DNA from: Tautonia plasticadhaerens
Lineage (GTDB): Bacteria > Planctomycetota > Planctomycetia > Isosphaerales > Isosphaeraceae
Reading direction: 5' to 3'
DNA: 64,000 nt
Assembly: GCF_007752535.1 (NCBI RefSeq)
Contig: NZ_CP036426.1
Span: 372,001 to 436,000, forward strand
In this document: piece after piece, positions 57,412-64,000 of the stretch
Numbering within the stretch: the first letter of the stretch is position 1
Layout: each line of letters opens with the position of its first letter
Program-made: the position numbers and the translations under genes
The notes under the pieces: generated by a model
What the model was told of the DNA's origin: nothing
Databases searched by the model: none
What the model saw: the letters and a program-made list of their open reading frames with translations, nothing else

Positions 57412-60400
57412 ATGCAAGCTGATTCGGGCGGATCGGAATCTGATCCGCGGGGGCCGGGGGAATGGTGTGGGCCCCGGGCGATCGTCGGCGTGGGGGTGCC
57501 GGCGGCGTCGGGGAGCGCTGCGCTGGGGACGCTGCTCGGGGTCCTGGGCCCTGGAGTAGGCCTGGCCTATTTGATCGTCCGGGCCGCGGAGGCCGGGGCC
57601 GACCCCGCGGATCCCGGCCCGGGGGGGGCCGCCGGGGGGATCCGGTCGGTCCGGGCGGTCGACGGGCAGCAGATCGAGCCGGGGGTGGCGTACGAGGCCC
57701 CGGCCGGCTGCCTGGTGGGGGTCGAGGGGGGGAGGCTCCGGGTGGGCCCGCCGGGGGGAGGGCGTCGGCCGATCGACCACCTGTTCCGGTCGCTGGCCCG
57801 AGACGGCTCGACGCCCCCGATCGGCATCCTGCTCCCGGCGGATGGGCCCGACGGGGCCGCCGGGCTGATGGAGATCCGGGCCGCCGGCGGCCTGGCGGTG
57901 GTGCTGGATCCGGGGGGGGTCTGCGCCCCGGCGGCCCCCGGGTGCTCCGAGACGGTGGGCGCGGCGGGCCTGGGGCTGACGATCGGCCGCATCCCGGGGG
58001 CGATCGCCGAGTTCTGTCGCAGGCGACCGGCGGTCGCCTGCCGGGTGTCGCCGGACGACCCGCCTCGGGCGTCGAGGCCGCCCTCGGCATCGGCCCGGGG
58101 GGGCGTCGGCCGGCCGTCGTGCCCCGCCCCGTCGCCGGCCGACCGGGCGAGGGAGGCGCTGGCGGAGGCCATGCTCCCGGCCTCGGTGGTCGTCGACGGC
58201 GACGACCGGGCGCTGTACCTGCACGGCGACCTCTCGCCGTACCTGGACCTGCCACGGGGGGAGCCGAGGCCCGACGTGCTGCGGATGCTCCGCCCGGCCC
58301 TGGCAGCCCGGGTCCGGGCGGCGGTCCATTCGAGCAGGAGCGAGGGCGGTCCGGTGGTCGTCGAGGCCCGGGCGGGCCGCGAGCCCGGCGAGGGCGACCG
58401 GATCCGGGTCGCCGTCCGGCCGTTGCCCGGGGACCGACTCGGCCCCGGCGCCCTGGCGATCGGCTTCGAGCAGATCCCGCCGGGACGGCCGATCCCGACC
58501 GACGGCGGGGACGAGGGCCGGGATGCCGGGGGGCTCCGGATGCTGGGGTCGGCTCACGAGGCCCTCGAGGACCTGTCCTCCGGGGCCGAGCTGGCGGCCG
58601 TCTTCCTCGACGACGGGCTCCGGGTGCATCGGGCCACGCCGGAGGCGGCCCGGCTGCTGCAACTCCCCCCCGGGCCGGGCGCCCCGTCGCTCGCCGAGGC
58701 GGGGGGCGAGCTGGTCGACCCGGGCCTGCTCGAGCAGGCCCGCATGGTGCTGAATGACCTCTCCCCCCGGGAGTCGGAGCTGAGGACCCGCGATGGCCGC
58801 TGGTACGTCCGGCGGGCCCGGCCCTCCGTGACGGCCGGCCGCCGGGTCGAGGGGGTGGTGATCACCTTTGAGGACGTGACCGACCTGAAGGCGGCCATCG
58901 ATCGGTCCCGGCTCCGGGAGCGGCAGCAGGCGGCCTTCGCCCGCCTGGGGTTCCAGGCGCTGTCGGTCCCCGACCTGGACGAACTGCTCCACCATGCCGT
59001 CCGGCAGGTCGCCGCGGTGCTCGACGCGGATCTCGCCGAGATCCTGGAGGTGCGGCCCGAGGGGGACCTGTTGCTGAGGGCCGGCGTGGGCTGGTCGCCG
59101 GGCCTGGCGGGCTCAGCCCGGGTGCCCGGCGGGGCCGACTCCCAGGCCGGATACACCCTGGGCGAGACCGAGCCGGTGATCGTCGAGGACCTGGCCCGGG
59201 ATCGCCGTTTCCGCGACCCCGGGCCGCCGGGGGGGCACAGCGTGGTCAGCGGGATCGGTTGCTCGATCCGCGTCGGGGGCCTGCCCTTCGGCGTCCTCTC
59301 GGCGCGCACGACCCGGCCCCGGGCCTTCACGGGGGACGACGCGAACTTCCTCAAGGCGGTGGCCAACCTGATCGCCGACGCCGTGGCCCGGTGCCGGGCC
59401 GAGCAGGACCTCCGGCGCGGCGAGGAGCAACTCCGCCTCGCCCTGACCGAGTCCCCGCTGCCGACGATCATGGCGGCCGAGGACGGGGAGATCCTGCTGG
59501 TCAACCACGCCTTCCGGAGGATCACGGGGTACGAGGCCGACGAGCTGCCCGACCTGGCCACCTGGACCGCCCTGGCCTACGGCGATCGCGCCGCCGAGGT
59601 CCGCTCGGGGATCGACGCCCTGTTCGACCGGGCCGGCTACGTCCACGACGGCGAGTTCGTCATCCGGTCCAGGGGGGGAGGGCGGCGGATCTGGGACTTC
59701 CACACCACCGTGCTGGGCCACCTGAGGGACGGCCGCCGGGCGTTCATCAGCATGGCCCTGGACGTGACCGACCGCAAGCGATCGGAGCGGGAGCTGGGCG
59801 AGCGCCAGGCCCAGCTCCGGATGGCGACCGACGCGGCCGGCATCGGCATCTGGTCGCTCGACTACGCCACCGGCCGCTACGACCTGGCCGGGCATGCCGG
59901 GGCGATCTACGGGGTCGAGCCGGGCCAGGACCTCACCCAGGGACAGCTCCACTCGTGGATCCACCCGGACGACCTGCCGGCGGTGAAGGCCGCGGTGGCG
60001 GCCCGGGACGACCCGCTCGGCGACGGTCGGTTCGAGGTCGAGCACCGCCTGACCCCGCCCGGCGCCGCCGAGCGCTGGGTCTCCGTCCGGGGCCAGGTCG
60101 CCTTCGAGGAACGGGACGGCCGACGGGCCCCGGTCCGGGCCGCGGGCACGGCGATCGACGTCACCTCCAGGAAGGCCGCCGAGCTGAAGGTCCGGGAGGT
60201 CCGCCGGCTGCTCCAGGCGTTCCTCGACGCCTCGCCGGACTTCATCTACGGCAAGGGGGTCGACGGGCGGTACGTCCTGGCCAACCAGGGGTACCTCGAC
60301 CTGCTGGGCGTGACCGCCGAGGAGCTGCTCGGCGCCGAGGACCCGGCCCGGTTCGAGACCGAGGAGGCCCGGCTGCTGCTGGCCGACGACCGCCGGGTCG

Positions 60401-62151
60401 CCCAGGACGGCCGGCCGATCCAGTCGGAGCAGTCGCTGGAGGTCTCCGGCCGCCGCCGGGATTTCCTGATCACCCGGTTCCCCATGCGTGAGGAGGACGG
60501 CCCCATCGAGGCGGTCTGCGGCATCGCCACCGACATCACCCGGCAGAAGCGGGCCGAGCGCTCGCTGGTGGAGGCCGACCGCCGCAAGACCCAGTACCTC
60601 GCCACGCTCGCCCACGAGCTGCGCAACCCCCTGGCCGCCGCCGCCGCGGCCGTCCCCCTGCTGGTCGACCCGGGGGACGAGCGGGAGCGGGCCGAGGCGG
60701 CCGAGATCCTCGACCGGCAGATCCGCCACCTCGTCCGGATGATCGAGGACCTGCTGGACGTCTCCCGGCTCTCCCGGGGGAAGGTCCGGCTCCGCCGGGA
60801 CCGGGTCCGGCTGGAAGAGGCCGCCCGGCGCGCCTGCCGGGACGCCGGCAACCTGATCGCGGCCCGTCGCCACGAACTGGTCGAGCGGATGCCAGCCGGG
60901 CCGGTCTGGGTCGAGGCCGACTCGACCCGACTGTCGCAGGTGTTCGTCAACTTGCTGAGCAACGCCGCCAGGTATACCGAGCCGGGGGGGCGGATCGAGC
61001 TGGAGGTGTCCCGACACGGGGACGAGGCCGTGGCCGTGGTCCGGGACGACGGCAAGGGGATCGAGCCGGGCCTCCTGGAATCGATCTTCGAGCCGTTCTC
61101 CCAGCTCGACGCCGGGCACGAGGAGCCCAACGGCGGCCTCGGCATCGGCCTGACCCTGGTACGGGAACTCGTCCGGTTGCACGGCGGCACCGTCCGGGCC
61201 GAGAGCGAAGGGCCGGGCCGGGGCAGCCGGTTCGTCGTCCGTCTGCCCGTCGCCCCTCCCCCGGGGGAGGGACCCGAGCCCTCCCCCGCCTCCGCCTCCG
61301 CCTCCGCCTCCGCCTCCGCCTCCGCCTCCGCCCCCGGGCCCGGGGCCCGCTCGGGCCGCCGGGTGCTGCTGGTCGACGACAACCGGGATCTCGCCCGGAT
61401 CCTGGCGATCCAGCTCGCCGCGGCCGGCCACCAGGTCCGGACGGCCGGCGACGGCGAGGAGGCGCTGGCCCTGGCCGCCGGCTCGCCGCCGGAGGTCGCC
61501 CTGCTGGACATCGGCCTGCCCGGCCGGGACGGCGTGGCCGTGGGACGGGCCCTCCGGGAACTGCCGGGGCTGGATCGGGTCCGCCTGGTCGCCATGTCCG
61601 GCTACGGACAGCCGAGCGACCTCGACCGCACCCGGGCCGCCGGTTTCGAGCGGCACCTGGTCAAGCCCGTCGACCTCGACGAGTTGATCCGGATCCTCGA
61701 CGCCGAGCCCGTGCCGCCGGCCCCGACCGCCTCGCCCCCCGAGCGGGGCGACCCGGGGGGCCTCGCCGACGGGGGGCCCGACCCCCCCCGCGTGCTGATC
61801 ATCGACGACCAGCGCCCCTTCACCTACCTGGCCCGCCGGGTCATCGCCCGCCAGGGCTTCGTGGTGGCGACGGCCGATTCGGCCCCCTCCGGGATCGACC
61901 TGGCCCGCCGGTTCCGCCCCTCGCTCGTGCTCTGCGACCTGATGCTCGGCCCCGACGGCGACGGCTTCGACGTCGCCCGGGCCCTCCGGTCCGACCCCGC
62001 CACCCGCCTGGCCACCTTGATCGCCGTCTCCGGCAGCACCTCGCCGGACCAGCAGGCCCAGGCCGAGAAGGCCGGCTTCGACCTCTTCCTGACCAAGCCG
62101 GTCGACCTGGGGGACCTCCCATCTCTCCTCTCCCGGGCCTACCGGGGTTGA
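57412..62151 (+). CDS. Large hybrid histidine kinase derived from a CheB-CheR sensor
   Basis: From the ATG at 57412 (GAGGAG 10 nt upstream) the protein is 1579 residues. Domains in order: degenerate CheB methylesterase (about 23-205), PAS of the type that follows CheR in CheB-CheR fusions (250-335), PAS_10-like domain (375-490), GAF (508-660), three PAS domains (670-790, 795-920, 930-1045), HisKA with H1068 (AHELRNPL), HATPase with N1180/N1184 and DDGKGI, a Ser-Ala repeat linker (about 1292-1307), receiver 1 (D1366, K1418) and receiver 2 (D1509, K1562). No membrane helix is seen, so it is probably cytosolic. CheB catalytic Ser and His are lost (P30 and A58 at those places); D147 remains. The CheR domain is absent. 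A TTG at 57352 is also in frame. The signal sensed is unknown. Confidence 0.92.
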   Translation: MQADSGGSESDPRGPGEWCGPRAIVGVGVPAASGSAALGTLLGVLGPGVGLAYLIVRAAEAGADPADPGPGGAAGGIRSVRAVDGQQIEPGVAYEAPAGCLVGVEGGRLRVGPPGGGRRPIDHLFRSLARDGSTPPIGILLPADGPDGAAGLMEIRAAGGLAVVLDPGGVCAPAAPGCSETVGAAGLGLTIGRIPGAIAEFCRRRPAVACRVSPDDPPRASRPPSASARGGVGRPSCPAPSPADRAREALAEAMLPASVVVDGDDRALYLHGDLSPYLDLPRGEPRPDVLRMLRPALAARVRAAVHSSRSEGGPVVVEARAGREPGEGDRIRVAVRPLPGDRLGPGALAIGFEQIPPGRPIPTDGGDEGRDAGGLRMLGSAHEALEDLSSGAELAAVFLDDGLRVHRATPEAARLLQLPPGPGAPSLAEAGGELVDPGLLEQARMVLNDLSPRESELRTRDGRWYVRRARPSVTAGRRVEGVVITFEDVTDLKAAIDRSRLRERQQAAFARLGFQALSVPDLDELLHHAVRQVAAVLDADLAEILEVRPEGDLLLRAGVGWSPGLAGSARVPGGADSQAGYTLGETEPVIVEDLARDRRFRDPGPPGGHSVVSGIGCSIRVGGLPFGVLSARTTRPRAFTGDDANFLKAVANLIADAVARCRAEQDLRRGEEQLRLALTESPLPTIMAAEDGEILLVNHAFRRITGYEADELPDLATWTALAYGDRAAEVRSGIDALFDRAGYVHDGEFVIRSRGGGRRIWDFHTTVLGHLRDGRRAFISMALDVTDRKRSERELGERQAQLRMATDAAGIGIWSLDYATGRYDLAGHAGAIYGVEPGQDLTQGQLHSWIHPDDLPAVKAAVAARDDPLGDGRFEVEHRLTPPGAAERWVSVRGQVAFEERDGRRAPVRAAGTAIDVTSRKAAELKVREVRRLLQAFLDASPDFIYGKGVDGRYVLANQGYLDLLGVTAEELLGAEDPARFETEEARLLLADDRRVAQDGRPIQSEQSLEVSGRRRDFLITRFPMREEDGPIEAVCGIATDITRQKRAERSLVEADRRKTQYLATLAHELRNPLAAAAAAVPLLVDPGDERERAEAAEILDRQIRHLVRMIEDLLDVSRLSRGKVRLRRDRVRLEEAARRACRDAGNLIAARRHELVERMPAGPVWVEADSTRLSQVFVNLLSNAARYTEPGGRIELEVSRHGDEAVAVVRDDGKGIEPGLLESIFEPFSQLDAGHEEPNGGLGIGLTLVRELVRLHGGTVRAESEGPGRGSRFVVRLPVAPPPGEGPEPSPASASASASASASASAPGPGARSGRRVLLVDDNRDLARILAIQLAAAGHQVRTAGDGEEALALAAGSPPEVALLDIGLPGRDGVAVGRALRELPGLDRVRLVAMSGYGQPSDLDRTRAAGFERHLVKPVDLDELIRILDAEPVPPAPTASPPERGDPGGLADGGPDPPRVLIIDDQRPFTYLARRVIARQGFVVATADSAPSGIDLARRFRPSLVLCDLMLGPDGDGFDVARALRSDPATRLATLIAVSGSTSPDQQAQAEKAGFDLFLTKPVDLGDLPSLLSRAYRG
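61288..61332 (+). repeat. In-frame (GCCTCC)7 microsatellite
   Basis: A hexanucleotide GCCTCC is repeated seven times plus a final GCC, encoding an alternating Ala-Ser linker between the ATPase domain and the first receiver of the large kinase. Gain or loss of units keeps the frame and would change linker length. Confidence 0.95.
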
Positions 62152-62460
62152 CCCGAGCCCTCGGGATTATGTTGGTCGTTCGCCCATGTGCTGAGACGAA
62201 CCCGAATGCGTGCCCTCCAGCCCTGTCCGGGCCCGATGCGTCGAGGGGAAACCGACCGGGCCCGGTCGAGTCCCGAATGGTCCGGGAGAAGGACGGCTGG
62301 ACGCCCGAACGACTCGTCGACGCCATCACGTGGCACGCCTCGGGGCGGCAACGTGCCGTGGCGGCCGATCGGGCACGGGCCGGACCACGCCGCCCCCCGG
62401 TCCGACCGCCTCGGCGCCGAGCCTCCGGCACCACGGCGGTGCGAACCCGTGCCCCGACGA
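62152..62460. other. Convergent intergenic gap
   Basis: The 309 nt between the large kinase and the secreted-protein gene hold no recognisable gene or strong hairpin. Confidence 0.4.
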
Positions 62461-63090
62461 TCAGGGCCGGATGAGCTCGCGATAGCCGTTCTTGACGTCG
62501 CCGAGCTCGCCGTAGCAGAACAGACCGGACGTGTCGATCGACATGCCATCGAGGACGATGCTCGCGTCCACCTCGGCCTGGCGGAACCGCCCGTGGAAAT
62601 CGGAGCGATACTTGTAAACGCCGTCGTCGAACGAGTAGCTGGACCTGGTGCGGATGACATTGCCGATCCCCGTCAGCACGGCGCTCACATCGGCGGTCGC
62701 CTCGCGGGCCGTGTCTTCGAGGTAGTTGTAGCAGAAGACGGTGAATCCCTCGGCGCCGAGTTCGGCCGAGCTCAGCCGGTCGATGGAGCACTCCGAGATG
62801 GGGCCGGAGCCGTAGCACTCCTCCTGAGTTTCGAAATCGTAGTAATAGAGGGAGACGTACCCGGACTCGCCTTCCTGCGCCGGTTCCCCTGGAAGCTTGA
62901 TCTTCCCGCGATCGCAGTAGGCATACAGGGAGAGGTAGCCGGTGTCGGTGAAGCCGTCGCAGAAGAGATAGTCCGTGTCGCCCTGGAAGCGGTAGCTGTA
63001 CGTCGTGGCCTGGGCATCGGCCGTCTCGGCCGGGACGACATTGATCAGGATCACGGCGAGTGCAGAAGCAGAGAGGTGACGCAGCGTCAT
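62461..63090 (-). CDS. Secreted cysteine-containing protein of unknown function
   Basis: From the ATG at 63090 (AGGAGA just upstream) the protein is 209 residues with a signal peptide (about 1-27, ETADAQ). The mature part is beta-rich, with many Tyr and Phe and cysteines spaced as possible disulfides (YLFCDGF, YAYCDRG, EECYGSGPISECS, FCYNY, FCYGE). Codon usage is slightly less GC-rich than that of the neighbours. No family was recognised. Confidence 0.75.
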   Translation of the reverse strand: MTLRHLSASALAVILINVVPAETADAQATTYSYRFQGDTDYLFCDGFTDTGYLSLYAYCDRGKIKLPGEPAQEGESGYVSLYYYDFETQEECYGSGPISECSIDRLSSAELGAEGFTVFCYNYLEDTAREATADVSAVLTGIGNVIRTRSSYSFDDGVYKYRSDFHGRFRQAEVDASIVLDGMSIDTSGLFCYGELGDVKNGYRELIRP

Positions 63091-63723
63091 TGGAGTCTCC
63101 TCTGGAGAAGCGGCGGGGCCGCTGGCCCCGCGGCAGGCAGAGAATCGCACAGACTCGTCCGTGATGGGAATTCCTGACGACGATCCCGGGCCGGATTGGC
63201 CCGTTGACCCACGACGGGGACGGACCACGATCGCCGCGATCGACGATCGCGTGACCTCGCGGATCTCCGCGCTCCGAAGCACCCGGAGACGGCTCCATCC
63301 GCCCCCCATCACTCACCGGGGTCCTAAGTACGCATCGACCCGCCCCGGTGCCTGACGAAGGGCTGTGACATCGTTTCGTCAGATCGTCAATTGCGAGACT
63401 ATGACAAGGCAGAGGTCCCATTTCAAGAGGATACTTATAATTTTATTTTGCTTATTATGGGGCGATCATTTTCCTTCTTATGCCTGACTCGGTGGCCATG
63501 GTCCGTACGACGGTGGGGCGTGCACAAAAGTATGTGGGTGTCAATCTTGGCGTTGCTTCCGGGGGGCCGTCGGCGACTCGGGCGAGGGAGCTCGAGACGA
63601 CCAGCTCCCCCGGCGATCCTGGCGGGTTTGGGGCCAATCGCCGCTTCTCGCAAAGGTGGGTCGATCGCGTTCTCGACTCCGATCCGGCCCTCGGGTCGGA
63701 TGAGATGAGGGCGCCTGGCCCGG
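63091..63723. other. Intergenic region with AT-rich patch
   Basis: No gene could be supported in these 633 nt. A distinct AT-rich patch lies at about 63421-63480 (ACTTATAATTTTATTTTGC...). It contains no terminal repeats, and frames through it are short. It may hold promoters for the secreted-protein gene (minus), but none is clear. Confidence 0.45.
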
Positions 63724-64000
63724 TCAGGCCGCGGCCTCTCCCATGCCCTCGGGAGGGTCCTCGCCGCTCTTGAGGGCCTCCCACTCCTCCAGGGAGTAGA
63801 GCACCTCCCGGGCTGCGCCGGACTTGTACTCGCCGACGATGCCGTCCTCGGCCATGAAGTCGATGAGCCGGGCGGCCCGGCCGTAGCCGATGCCCAGGGC
63901 CCGCTGCAACAGCGAGCAGCTGCCCCGCTGCTCGCGGACGATCACGTCGATGGCCGCCTCGTACAGCTCGTCGCGGTCCTTCAGGTCGGAGCCGTCCTTG
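63724..64000 (-). CDS. ftsK: DNA translocase FtsK, C-terminal gamma domain (5' part outside window)
   Basis: The frame runs from the stop at 63724 to the window edge. Its 91 visible residues are the FtsK/SpoIIIE gamma winged helix: DELYEAAIDV, SLLQRALGIGYGRAARLIDFM and EDGIVGEYKSGAAREVL. This domain reads KOPS sequences and activates XerD at dif during chromosome segregation. The motor and membrane parts lie beyond the window. Confidence 0.93.
   Translation of the reverse strand, partial: KDGSDLKDRDELYEAAIDVIVREQRGSCSLLQRALGIGYGRAARLIDFMAEDGIVGEYKSGAAREVLYSLEEWEALKSGEDPPEGMGEAAA

Noticed and set aside
63421-63480. AT-rich patch as an insertion-sequence remnant
   Set aside because: No terminal inverted repeats, target duplication or transposase fragment could be seen.

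Overview
The window is chromosomal DNA of very high GC content from a planctomycete, most likely of the Isosphaeraceae (inference). The signs are family markers that occur together in that group: several formylglycine sulfatases with export signals, Tat-exported Gfo/Idh/MocA oxidoreductases, a DUF1559 pseudopilin, a serine/threonine kinase fused to WD40 repeats just downstream of a sigma-factor remnant, a PEP-CTERM protein, an MJ0042 zinc-finger membrane protein, a YfhO-type membrane protein and hybrid histidine kinases. No rRNA, tRNA, CRISPR array, integrase or transposase was seen. Because of the GC bias most genes carry long open antisense frames, which were left out.

Layout. 1-671 is the end of a sugar-phosphate isomerase-like TIM-barrel gene. 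935-12138 (minus) is a sulfatase locus: a formylglycine-generating enzyme, four sulfatases of different subfamilies, an HdeD-like membrane protein, a dimethylformamidase-like protein and an enolase-superfamily enzyme. It looks like a catabolic locus for sulfated organic matter, carrying both the sulfatases and the enzyme that activates them. 12354-22962 (plus) holds a 7TM hybrid histidine kinase, two Tat-exported proteins, a coiled-coil protein, a VanZ-like protein, a NifU-like protein, a PhoD-like phosphatase broken by a frameshift, and an Asp-box sialidase-like protein. 23433-28822 (plus) carries a decayed sigma factor, the WD40 kinase and a RuBisCO-like protein. 28849-31394 (minus) is a three-gene DUF1559/lipoprotein/PepSY operon behind a Fur-box-like site. 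31716-37702 (plus) holds a cyclophilin, a composite intergenic repeat array, a PEP-CTERM protein and two more Tat oxidoreductases. About 38174-39640 is an AT-rich island with two unrecognised genes, followed by an orphan antitoxin-like gene. 40054-52618 holds mostly membrane and secreted proteins. 52812-57241 holds small enzymes and nadE. 57412-62151 is a very large hybrid kinase derived from a CheB-CheR sensor. The window ends in an unknown secreted protein and the C-terminus of FtsK.

Points most worth following: the membrane-anchored formylglycine-generating enzyme beside its probable substrates; the CheB/CheR-derived kinase that has lost its chemotaxis enzymes; a 16-bp palindrome lying exactly between the -35 and -10 of a promoter; the RuBisCO-like protein with an intact metal site but lost phosphate ligands; the PhoD frameshift that falsely fuses two genes; the composite repeat array at 32490-33115; and the AT-rich island.
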